The translations under genes and the position numbers were made by a program. From Oceanospirillaceae bacterium (GTDB lineage: Bacteria; Pseudomonadota; Gammaproteobacteria; Pseudomonadales; Oceanobacteraceae): a stretch of DNA of 64,000 nucleotides. Below the pieces are notes generated by a model. The model worked only from the letters and a program-made list of their open reading frames with translations, was not told the DNA's origin and did not search any database. The stretch is taken from positions 62,001 through 126,000 of the forward strand of contig PBQA01000020.1 in the NCBI GenBank assembly GCA_002724925.1. Direction: 5' to 3'. Every line of letters begins with the position of its first letter. Positions within the stretch are counted from its first letter, which is position 1. This document shows positions 56,849-64,000 of this stretch, in pieces.

Positions 56849-58994
56849 GCGACGGCTCGGTCTCCGCGGCATGAAGTAGTGGTCCATTCAGCGGCACAGT
56901 TAATACAAGCTGCCAGCAAGCCGCACCCTGCTCATCATGTTGCTTAACAGAAATCTCACCGCCAATCGATTGCGCCCGCGCCTGCATACTCTCCTGACCC
57001 AAGCCCTGTGTGATGCGGGGCATATTAGCTGGGTCTGATATTTTGCAGTAGTTGACCATGCTGATCAGTAGCGCCTTGTCACCTACCGAAGCTTCAACTG
57101 CGACGCTTTTACTCCCTGCGCGCAAGGCGTTACTTAACGCTTCGCGAAGGATGCGTTCAAGGTGGTAATAGCTGTTTCTGGTCAGTTTTAAATCGGGAAC
57201 ATTATGCGTCCACGACAGTGGAACGTCGTAATCCAGACACCTCGCTTCCGCCTCATCCTGCATCGATACACACAGGGCCTCAAGACCATCGGGCGCGTCG
57301 AAGCTATGGTTCAACAGATTGCGTAAATCTGCAATCGCCGAACGAACAAGAGGCTGTTCCTCGGCAGGACTGCGACGCAGAATGGTCAGTAGTTTTGCAC
57401 CCATATCATCGTGCAGATCACGGCGAATCCGTTGTCGTTCAGACTGGACTCCGGCTTCATGTGCGCCATGAGAATGGTCGATAAGATCATCCAGTGCACG
57501 TATCAGCTCTGCGGTACGGTAGTCATTGTCGTTCAGGTTTCTTGCTCCCTCGAAGGGGTGCAATAACTCTACATAGCGCGCGTCTCCGGATTCATCCGCG
57601 GCCGTCAGTTGCAAAGCATTTTTTGCAGGCTTAGCGCCAGAACAGACTTTCATGTCCAACGGCGAAAACACGGTTCGGAACGCATCCGCTAAACGCTCTT
57701 CGCGACTCAGATAGCGATCATTGACCAAGCCAGGTAACGAATCCCGCAGCCAGTGGTCCAGTTCTCCGCGGTGCCCCGGCAGCAGCCTGACAAGAAAAAG
57801 CTGACGCACAGGAAAATACAACCATCCGACCAGCGCCAGAGATATCGCCAACGTCTCAGGACCACTACGCGACAGCAGATACGTGAGCAGGATATCGACC
57901 ATAAGAATGGCCATACCACCTGCGATCCAGCCCCAGACTTTTACGTACCATGGGTCGAGATCAAACACCCGGTGACGAATGACCGCAAACAACATTCCGA
58001 AATACATAAACAGAAAGGTCACTAGCACCATGGATTGAGACGCCAGTGGTGCGCGCCCCATCAACATGGGCACGATGGCGGTTATCGCAAATACGCCGGT
58101 TCCGGCGACGACCGAGATAAAAATCCAGCGCACCTTCGTGCGCTCCTCGCTTTCTGGCGCACTTTTCAACCATTGAACAAATAATCCGACCAGAGCAGCA
58201 AGCAGGGAAGCGCCGTAAGGTAAATAAAACATCACCGCCGTCTCAGGATGCACTGGGTAAAATTGAGCACTAAAAGTCGATAACAGCGGCAAGCTGAAAA
58301 TGGCCCAGGCGAAGCGGGAGTTAAACAGAACTGACGGGTAGTTCCAGAGAAAAGCAATCAGCCCGGTTGCAAATAGCGAAGAACCCAGATGGTTCATCAT
58401 GGAGGCTGCGAAAAACAGATCACCTTGTATGAATAGGTCGCGCGTGCTGTATACCGCTGCAAATAAGCTTGATAGCGCGAATCCCACCCCCGTAATCACG
58501 AAGGCAATACGGCCAGGTCGCTCGCTTTTATCAGAGCTTAACAACAACACCAGAAAGCAGATCAGCGCTGCAAGAAACCCGCTGAAGGCCTGAATCCAGA
58601 AATCAAATCTGAGGTCGGCCAGTGTTCTCTGTCGAGGGGATATATCGATCAGGCGACCGTCGTCCAACGCCAATGCAAGTTGATCCGCAGTCAGCCAACT
58701 TGAGACCGATCCGACCTGCGTCAGCACCCGCCGATAGTCTTCAATCAATGGCAGGCTGTCGGGCTCTTCAATCAATAACTCAGGGGAGGCTGGAATACGC
58801 GAACCAGAGACACCTTGATGCACAAATGCAGTCACCCGTGCGTTTTTTACATTATCGTCGGAATAGAAAACAGAGCCTTTCGTTGCTTCAAAAGAACCAC
58901 CCGCCTCTGGCAAAGACAGTGCAGTAAAAACAACCATCAGGAGAACAAAAACGGGAACCAGAACAGACAACATAGCCTGAAAGCGGAGACTCAT
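56823..58994 (-). CDS. Membrane sensor histidine kinase (HisKA_3 type)
   Basis: 723 residues: one N-terminal TM, a periplasmic region (about 30-130), about seven further TM helices to about residue 400, a cytoplasmic linker, then HisKA_3 with H528 in RRDLHDDMGAKLL and a HATPase domain. The N box is REALSNALRAGSK and G2 is QGLGQESMQARAQ. The G1 box, normally DDGxG, reads MVNYCKISDP, so the adenine-binding aspartate is missing. Same strand as a lipoprotein and a NarL-type regulator, the likely partner. Confidence 0.85.
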   Translation of the reverse strand: MSLRFQAMLSVLVPVFVLLMVVFTALSLPEAGGSFEATKGSVFYSDDNVKNARVTAFVHQGVSGSRIPASPELLIEEPDSLPLIEDYRRVLTQVGSVSSWLTADQLALALDDGRLIDISPRQRTLADLRFDFWIQAFSGFLAALICFLVLLLSSDKSERPGRIAFVITGVGFALSSLFAAVYSTRDLFIQGDLFFAASMMNHLGSSLFATGLIAFLWNYPSVLFNSRFAWAIFSLPLLSTFSAQFYPVHPETAVMFYLPYGASLLAALVGLFVQWLKSAPESEERTKVRWIFISVVAGTGVFAITAIVPMLMGRAPLASQSMVLVTFLFMYFGMLFAVIRHRVFDLDPWYVKVWGWIAGGMAILMVDILLTYLLSRSGPETLAISLALVGWLYFPVRQLFLVRLLPGHRGELDHWLRDSLPGLVNDRYLSREERLADAFRTVFSPLDMKVCSGAKPAKNALQLTAADESGDARYVELLHPFEGARNLNDNDYRTAELIRALDDLIDHSHGAHEAGVQSERQRIRRDLHDDMGAKLLTILRRSPAEEQPLVRSAIADLRNLLNHSFDAPDGLEALCVSMQDEAEARCLDYDVPLSWTHNVPDLKLTRNSYYHLERILREALSNALRAGSKSVAVEASVGDKALLISMVNYCKISDPANMPRITQGLGQESMQARAQSIGGEISVKQHDEQGAACWQLVLTVPLNGPLLHAAETEPSLNRPHELS

Positions 58995-59114
58995 ACTTAC
59001 TTTCCATCAGAGCGGACTATCGACTTTAAAACGCAGCTGCAGAAATTGACACGACTAAATAGGTCAGGCGCGTTCAACAATGCTGAAATTGTTCATTCAG
59101 TATTCGTCTGCTAA

Positions 59115-59140
59115 GAAAAAAGGGCCCGAAGGCCCCTAAA
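59115..59140 (-). terminator. Terminator of the lipoprotein gene
   Basis: On the minus strand GGGCC, loop TTCG, GGCCC followed by TTTTTT, a UUCG-tetraloop hairpin just after the lipoprotein stop. Confidence 0.85.
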
Positions 59141-59152
59141 AGAACGAAGACG

Positions 59153-60160
59153 TTATTCTCCGGCGACGAAGGCTTTCAGAACCTCGTCATTGGTCAAATC
59201 AATCGCCTGCGCCACGCCGCGTGCATAAACAACCGGGTCGGCGTTGACGGTGACTTCAGTAACATCGGACGAGCCACCGCTCACCATGCCTAACAGACTA
59301 CTGAATGCATTGGCTGCCTTTTGGGCGCCTGACGTCGTATCCTCGGTTTCACCGAAGGCACCTCCAATGATCACTGGCGTCTCAAGTTGGGCATATCCGG
59401 CCTTGTTGCTGAACGTGCTTGAGACCCCCTTAACAAAAGTAATACCCGATGTTGGCTGAACATTGATCGCTTGCCCCAAGGATACTTCTGCACTGTAGGT
59501 GCGCTTACCCGTGTTGTAATCCATTGAGCGGTCAGTCTGGCCCGACAGATTCGCGAAATGGACTCGGTAATTCGCCGTCAGAATTGGGTATCCGAGATCA
59601 CCGGCCAGCTCTGCCAGCTTGTACGGTGCTACTGGATTCGGTGCCGAAGGGTAGCCCTTATACACAAGCAGATCTGTTCCGGCAGGCGTAAAAGTCAGAG
59701 TTTTACCCTGATCGCCTTTGAAAAAAGAGCCCACTGCTGAGGGCTGGTAAGGTGTTTCCAGTTTATCCATGCCACTCCAGGCTTTGCTGGAGGTAAGGTC
59801 ACTGTAATTACGAATTGTGTAACCCTGCGCTTTAAGCTTACTGACAAAGCTCTTGTAGGCCTCATCGGTGATGGCCTGCATCGTCTCCTCAGGTACACCC
59901 AACAATTCAGACTTCAGAATAGCTTTTGCGTAAGCCCTGTCCTTACTGAACATTGAGCTTTGGGAGGTCGCTGACGCTTTATCTTTTACGACAAAGGTTA
60001 CAGAGAACTGTCCCAGGTAGACTTCTTTGCTGTCTTCCATTTTCTCCAGGTTGTCAGTCACAACCTCAATTTTTTTCTCTTCGGCTTCGCCGCCACCCAT
60101 GCTGGCACACCCGCCGATAGCGAGAGTCAGTGCGATGAAAGGAACTGCTAATGTTTTCAT
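59153..60160 (-). CDS. Lipoprotein of unknown function between kinase and regulator
   Basis: 335 residues with a lipoprotein signal (lipobox IGGC, cysteine near residue 18). The mature part is a mixed alpha/beta sequence (VYLGQFSVTFVVKDKASA, GYPILTANYRVHFANLSGQ) without a motif I recognise. ATG 60160 (MKTLAVPF) has AGGGAAA upstream; an in-frame start at 60256 lies inside the regulator gene. Its 85-bp leader holds the 16-bp motif shared with the large lipoprotein gene. Probably part of the same signalling system. Confidence 0.72.
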   Translation of the reverse strand: MKTLAVPFIALTLAIGGCASMGGGEAEEKKIEVVTDNLEKMEDSKEVYLGQFSVTFVVKDKASATSQSSMFSKDRAYAKAILKSELLGVPEETMQAITDEAYKSFVSKLKAQGYTIRNYSDLTSSKAWSGMDKLETPYQPSAVGSFFKGDQGKTLTFTPAGTDLLVYKGYPSAPNPVAPYKLAELAGDLGYPILTANYRVHFANLSGQTDRSMDYNTGKRTYSAEVSLGQAINVQPTSGITFVKGVSSTFSNKAGYAQLETPVIIGGAFGETEDTTSGAQKAANAFSSLLGMVSGGSSDVTEVTVNADPVVYARGVAQAIDLTNDEVLKAFVAGE

Positions 60161-60188
60161 GATTATTTCCCTGTTAAATAGTGCAAAA

Positions 60189-60194
60189 ATTCTA
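60189..60194 (-). promoter_or_regulatory. Candidate -10 box of the lipoprotein gene
   Basis: TAGAAT on the minus strand (five of six to consensus), 21 bases downstream of the 16-bp motif and 28 bases before the ATG. The motif would then overlap the -35 position, as for an activator. Confidence 0.4.
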
Positions 60195-60215
60195 GACTTA
60201 AGCTCACTAGCAAAA

Positions 60216-60231
60216 ACCCCCTGTTTATGGG
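60216..60231 (-). promoter_or_regulatory. Shared 16-bp motif, copy 1 (candidate regulator site)
   Basis: On the minus strand CCCATAAACAGGGGGT, 55 bases before the lipoprotein ATG. The core is an interrupted inverted repeat CCC-N7-GGG. Identical to copy 2. Confidence 0.6.
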
Positions 60232-60245
60232 GGAAACTCATCTTT

Positions 60246-60878
60246 TTATGGGTCAATCAGGCCCATGTTGACCGCCTTTATTGCCGCCTCGGCCCGATTA
60301 GAGACTCGTAGCTTCTGATACAGAATTTTCATGTATCCCGAGACGGTATTCGGCTTCAGTCCCAACGAGTCAGCGGCCTGTTTAACACTCAGTCCGTTCG
60401 CTATCAGGTGTAAAACATCCCGTTCCCGGTTGGTCAGCTGAACCTGCTCGTTGCGACATGGGCGAAAGTATTCAAGCACCTGCAGCGCGATTGAAGACGA
60501 TAACGGTGGTCGCCCACCCATGATTCCGCGAAGCGAAGCCGTAAATTCATGGTCCGCTTCATCTTTAAGCAAATAGCCATCGGCACCTGCCCGTAACGCA
60601 GGAAACAAATGATCAGCGTCATCGAAGATGGTGGTGACGACACAGAGAGTCTCGCTCTTTCTCTCTTTTATCTGACGGATGATGGTCTCGCCGCGACCGT
60701 CGGGTAACCCCAGATCAATCAAGGCAAGGTCTATGGATGGCAACACCAGATGCCTCATAGCGTCTTTTATCGATGCCGCATGATGCACCACAATGTCAGG
60801 AAAAATGTCTTCTAACCGCTGTTTCAGCCATTCGGCAACGTCAGGGAGATCTTCGACAATCAAGGCTGTTTTTATCAT
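60246..60878 (-). CDS. NarL/FixJ-family response regulator
   Basis: 210 residues. Receiver domain with ED acidic residues, phospho-acceptor D55 (LIDLGLPDG) and YLLKDE; LuxR-type helix-turn-helix at about 148-200 (LTNRERDVLHLIANGLSVKQ, NTVSGYMKILYQKL). Divergent from the large repeat lipoprotein, with the lipoprotein and HisKA_3 kinase downstream. Likely target: the 16-bp motif on both sides of it. Confidence 0.93.
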   Translation of the reverse strand: MIKTALIVEDLPDVAEWLKQRLEDIFPDIVVHHAASIKDAMRHLVLPSIDLALIDLGLPDGRGETIIRQIKERKSETLCVVTTIFDDADHLFPALRAGADGYLLKDEADHEFTASLRGIMGGRPPLSSSIALQVLEYFRPCRNEQVQLTNRERDVLHLIANGLSVKQAADSLGLKPNTVSGYMKILYQKLRVSNRAEAAIKAVNMGLIDP

Positions 60879-60966
60879 TCAGAGATGGCCTCCTTATCCC
60901 AATGTCATGCGCAATCTCAAGTGGGCCAGTAAGCCCTGCTTAGCAATCCTATGAATCCTATCCAAA

Positions 60967-60982
60967 CCCATAAACAGGGGGT
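60967..60982 (+). promoter_or_regulatory. Shared 16-bp motif, copy 2 (candidate regulator site)
   Basis: CCCATAAACAGGGGGT on the plus strand, 99 bases before the large lipoprotein ATG. A weaker CCC-N7-GGG site follows at 61001-61013, about three helical turns further on. A TATAAA at 61054-61059 could be the -10. Confidence 0.6.
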
Positions 60983-61081
60983 AGCCACACTTTAGGACCC
61001 CCCTGAACGTGGGTGCCGTATTTGCCTTCATGAGAGTTACCTTTTCGGGCTGATATAAATCCCTTTTCTGAGGCCACGTTT

Positions 61082-64000
61082 ATGGAACGTATCGATATGG
61101 AACGCATCGCGCTCGCGGGAATACTCGCTGGCTCTTTGCTACTTAGCGGCTGTGGTAATTCTTCGGGGTCAGGCTCTGATGCCGAGCCAACACCCAGTAC
61201 GCCCGCGACACCGGAAGCTCCGGTCAGCACTCAAACCGTATCCGGAACCGCAGCCATTGGCGCCGCGATCACCGACGGTACGGTCACCGCGATCTGCGCG
61301 GATGGCAGCACATTTACCGAGTCAGTGACGACCGACGCCAATGGCAACTGGTCGGGTGAAGTGGCCAATGGTGCGATGCCCTGTGCGCTGCAGGTAACTG
61401 GAGGAAATCCACCGGTGACTCTGCACAGCTACGCCACGGCGGCTGGTACGGTAAACATAACGCCACTGACAGACCTGATCATGGCGTCAGCGACCGGTCA
61501 GAGTCCGGCCGACTGGTTTGCAAATTTTAACGGCACCGCGGTGGACACATCGACGGCGTCCACTGATCTTCTGAATTCGTTTGCCGCCAAAGGCTTCGCT
61601 ATCCCTGCCACTGGCAATCCAATGACGACGCCGTTCGCAGCGGATGGTTCTGGCTGGGACGGCCTGCTCGATGATATTGGCGAGGCCATCGACAACGATC
61701 CGGCGATCGCTGATTACGATGCCCTGATGACACTGGTCAAAGATGGCAATCTGGCGAATTTACCGGCACCGCCACCCGCTGAGATGTTCAGCATCAGCGG
61801 AACCATTTCGGGCGCCACCGGCACAGTCATCTGGGAAACACTGGTTGCTGGCAGCATCGTTCAGGATGGCGGCGATACCAATGGCGCTGTGACCTTCTCA
61901 CCGCTTGATGGCATTACCGAAGGCAGCAACTGGAGTGTCGTAATTAATACTCCTCCGACCGGTCAGAATTGTGAAGTAACCAGTGGCAGCGGCACCCTGA
62001 CGGCGGATATCAACAACGTTGAAATTGCCTGCTCCGATGTCGTCACCTCACCAACCACTTTCAGTATCAGTGGTAACGTCTCCGGTGCTTCAGGTTCTGT
62101 GACCTGGGAAATCTCCAAAGACGGCGCTTTCTTTAACGATGGCGGCGCCAACAATGGTGCAGTTACCTTCACCGACGCCATGGCCAGTGGCAGTGTCTGG
62201 GCAGTGAGCATCAACAGCGCACCGTCCGGCCAGACCTGCTCAGTCACGAATGGCAGCGGCACTCTGTCGGCAGATATCACCAACGTCTCTATCACCTGTT
62301 CAGACATCGTTGTCGGCCCGACTGACTACAGCATCAGCGGTACCGTGTCTGGCGCCTCAGGCAGCGTCGTCTGGGAGCTCTCGAAAGACGGGAATTTTTT
62401 CAATGACGGCGGCGCTACCAACGGTGCGGTCACTTTCACCGCCGCGATGGCCAGTGGCAGCAACTGGGCAGTGACAATCAACACCTCGCCTTCAGGCCAG
62501 ACCTGTTCTGTCAGTAACGGCTCAGGCACGCTGAATAGCAATGTCACGAACGTTGCCATTACCTGTGAAGATGAAATCGTCACTCCACCACCCACGCCGG
62601 GCGACGCCCTTTATGACTTCTCTGGTCTGAATCTGGACCCTGAGCTACCCGCAGGCTTTGCGCCCATTGCCCCGCAGGCATCGCCGATTGATCCATCAAG
62701 CAATATTGCGAGTCTTTACGCGCAATTAGCGACTCAGCAGCAGGAAGCCATATTTGCCCCCATCCCCGCTGAGCACACCCGCACAGTGACCAGTGTTGTC
62801 ACTGGCAGTTACTACGAAGTGACTGAAGCAACGCCGACTCAGGACTGGCTGCGAATCAGCAACGTCAGTTTCGGTGCAGATGCTACCGCAGACACCAGTG
62901 ACGATTACATTACAGCCTACACCGTGTATCCGTTTGGTTACGCCGGCGTGTCTTACAGCTTTGACCACCCGGGCCCTGATGGCGAGTGGTACACCGCAGA
63001 TGATATTGCAGGTTCACGCAATGGCGGCGCAGTGGTTGCCTTCCCTCAGGGGACGGTTCTGGAATTTGAAGGGGCCAGTGAAGGCGCGATCATGAGTATT
63101 CCGTGTCTGGATCCGGGCTCGGACGGCATCGCCTTTACCGAAGACGATTCTCCCGGCTGCCCACTGGGGTATCAGATCATCGTGATTGATGGCGAAGGTA
63201 ACCGTGGTCAGGTAGTTACCTACAAATACAGCGGTGCCGACGGTGTCTGGTTCACCGATGACGATGTCGTCGACAGCTACACCCTGGTCAGCACTGACCT
63301 CAGCATTCCGCAAACGGTCACTGCCGTTTACGACGACGAAGGTTCCGATGGCATCTGGTTCACGGAAGACGATGTGGTCGATACACACATTCAGCAACTG
63401 TTGGGCGACAACTATCAGCCGCTCTACTCTGCCACCTACAACCTTGCGGGCAGTGACAGCAGCTGGTTTACCAGCGACGACAACGTCAGCGGCTATGGTT
63501 ACTACGGTTACAACGACAACGATGAGTTGGTAATCATCGCTAACCACGGTGGTGCGGGCATCGATGGTGAGTGGTTCACTGGCGATGACTGGGCCTCGGC
63601 TATCGTGTCGCTGAAAGACGATAACGGCAATGAAGTCATTGGCGCGACGCTCACCGGCATGGGCCCGGATGGTAAGTGGCTCAGCGGCGACGAAACCCTG
63701 TTCGGCTACAGCTACCGCGTCTACGACGATGAAAGCCGCCTGCTCCAACGCGCCGATATGTCTAACAAAGGCGCCGATAACCTGTGGTTTACCTCAGATG
63801 ACCTGCCCAGCGCGTCATACAACTACTGGTCGCGTGAACTGGATGCCGAAGGCCGTGTATTGCAACAGCTGTACTATGATCCGGCACTCGCGGCACCCGG
63901 AGACCCGGCGTTCAGCGCCAGTCAGATCAACCGTTACACCATGTATGCAGACGACTTCTCGACGAGCGTGAGTGTTTACAGTGATGCCTTCGGCGCAGAT
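61082..64000 (+). CDS. Large secreted repeat lipoprotein (C-terminus beyond window)
   Basis: Open to the right edge, at least 973 residues with no stop. It starts at ATG 61082 (GAGG eight bases upstream) with a lipoprotein signal (LLLSGCGNS). An N-terminal domain of the carboxypeptidase-regulatory kind (GTAAIGAAITDGTVTAIC) is followed by a helical region, three repeats of about 80 residues (FSISG...ITC), a linker, then about seven units with the motif G-x-D-G-x-W-F-T-x-D-D. Probably a surface adhesin or structural protein. The antisense open frames in this interval are shadows. Confidence 0.85.
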   Translation, partial: MERIDMERIALAGILAGSLLLSGCGNSSGSGSDAEPTPSTPATPEAPVSTQTVSGTAAIGAAITDGTVTAICADGSTFTESVTTDANGNWSGEVANGAMPCALQVTGGNPPVTLHSYATAAGTVNITPLTDLIMASATGQSPADWFANFNGTAVDTSTASTDLLNSFAAKGFAIPATGNPMTTPFAADGSGWDGLLDDIGEAIDNDPAIADYDALMTLVKDGNLANLPAPPPAEMFSISGTISGATGTVIWETLVAGSIVQDGGDTNGAVTFSPLDGITEGSNWSVVINTPPTGQNCEVTSGSGTLTADINNVEIACSDVVTSPTTFSISGNVSGASGSVTWEISKDGAFFNDGGANNGAVTFTDAMASGSVWAVSINSAPSGQTCSVTNGSGTLSADITNVSITCSDIVVGPTDYSISGTVSGASGSVVWELSKDGNFFNDGGATNGAVTFTAAMASGSNWAVTINTSPSGQTCSVSNGSGTLNSNVTNVAITCEDEIVTPPPTPGDALYDFSGLNLDPELPAGFAPIAPQASPIDPSSNIASLYAQLATQQQEAIFAPIPAEHTRTVTSVVTGSYYEVTEATPTQDWLRISNVSFGADATADTSDDYITAYTVYPFGYAGVSYSFDHPGPDGEWYTADDIAGSRNGGAVVAFPQGTVLEFEGASEGAIMSIPCLDPGSDGIAFTEDDSPGCPLGYQIIVIDGEGNRGQVVTYKYSGADGVWFTDDDVVDSYTLVSTDLSIPQTVTAVYDDEGSDGIWFTEDDVVDTHIQQLLGDNYQPLYSATYNLAGSDSSWFTSDDNVSGYGYYGYNDNDELVIIANHGGAGIDGEWFTGDDWASAIVSLKDDNGNEVIGATLTGMGPDGKWLSGDETLFGYSYRVYDDESRLLQRADMSNKGADNLWFTSDDLPSASYNYWSRELDAEGRVLQQLYYDPALAAPGDPAFSASQINRYTMYADDFSTSVSVYSDAFGAD
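61787..62566 (+). repeat. Three coding repeats of about 80 residues
   Basis: Units at 61787-62032, 62060-62299 and 62327-62566 each begin (F/Y)SISG and end in a cysteine (IACS, ITCS, ITCE), sharing NGAVTF, GQxC and SGSGTL-like blocks. Paired cysteines in each (GQNCEV, GQTCSV and the final C) may form disulfides. Units 2 and 3 are the closest pair. Confidence 0.85.
62972..63806 (+). repeat. Seven WFTxDD units
   Basis: Copies read PDGEWYTADD, ADGVWFTDDD, SDGIWFTEDD, SDSSWFTSDD, IDGEWFTGDD, PDGKWLSGDE and ADNLWFTSDD, spaced roughly 30-80 residues apart. The acidic pattern suggests calcium binding, not proven. Confidence 0.8.

Noticed and set aside
63014-63748. 244-codon minus-strand frame and neighbours (61963, 62326)
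   Set aside because: Antisense to the large repeat lipoprotein, which has a start, lipobox and regular repeats; the minus frames arise from its codon bias.

Overview
The window is chromosomal DNA of an aerobic, free-living gammaproteobacterium of the Pseudomonadales/Oceanospirillales type. Three conserved blocks follow, from memory, the Pseudomonas gene order: rho-trxA-ppx-ppk-hemB (7.8-14.5 kb); rpoH-ftsX-ftsE-ftsY facing rsmD (14.7-20.3 kb); and trkH-trkA-rsmB-fmt-def facing lysM-dprA...tsaC-hemF-aroE (37.3-51.0 kb). The oxygen-dependent hemF, polyphosphate metabolism and Trk potassium uptake fit a marine aerobe. No rRNA, tRNA, CRISPR array or insertion sequence was seen, and no gap between genes exceeds about 260 bp.

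Layout. 1-7.7 kb: tail of a DUF481 beta-barrel gene, an LTXXQ periplasmic protein, smrA, plsC, ilvA, and rpiA with a YdbH-type AsmA-like protein. 7.8-20.3 kb: the first two conserved blocks, including an apparent M16-protease remnant in front of rsmD. 20.3-23.7 kb: a small soluble histidine kinase with a receiver-TPR protein, then an LpxL-type acyltransferase. 23.7-31.5 kb: a metal-handling island. One arm holds an ECF sigma factor, a zinc-finger anti-sigma, an HvfA-like peptide with nine EGKCG motifs and an HvfX/DoxX membrane protein. The opposite arm is a CzcI-CzcC-CzcB-CzcA efflux operon whose czcC start carries a frameshift. 31.5-37.3 kb: universal stress protein, SulP transporter, DUF6160/FilA-like secreted protein, a membrane protein, and a VapBC toxin-antitoxin pair. 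37.3-51.0 kb: the third conserved block, interrupted between dprA and tsaC by a sensory cassette (CheW-CZB fusion, GAF histidine kinase, BLUF photoreceptor). 51.0-56.8 kb: choice-of-anchor I lipoprotein, yebC/yeeN, tapT, a PNPOx-like protein and gdhA. 56.8-64.0 kb: a membrane histidine kinase, a lipoprotein, a NarL-type regulator, and a very large repeat lipoprotein running off the right edge.

The most interesting points are: (1) an EGKCG copper-peptide locus under ECF control but without the MNIO (DUF692) and DUF2063 maturation genes that normally sit beside it; (2) an exact 16-bp motif upstream of both lipoprotein genes flanking the NarL-type regulator, which looks like a local operator; (3) the CheW-CZB / kinase / BLUF cassette, with all canonical BLUF photocycle residues kept; (4) a czcC leader with both a frameshift and an inverted repeat over its ribosome binding site; (5) a VapBC promoter built into a perfect inverted repeat. 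All assignments come from reading the sequence and from memory of the families; no database search was run.
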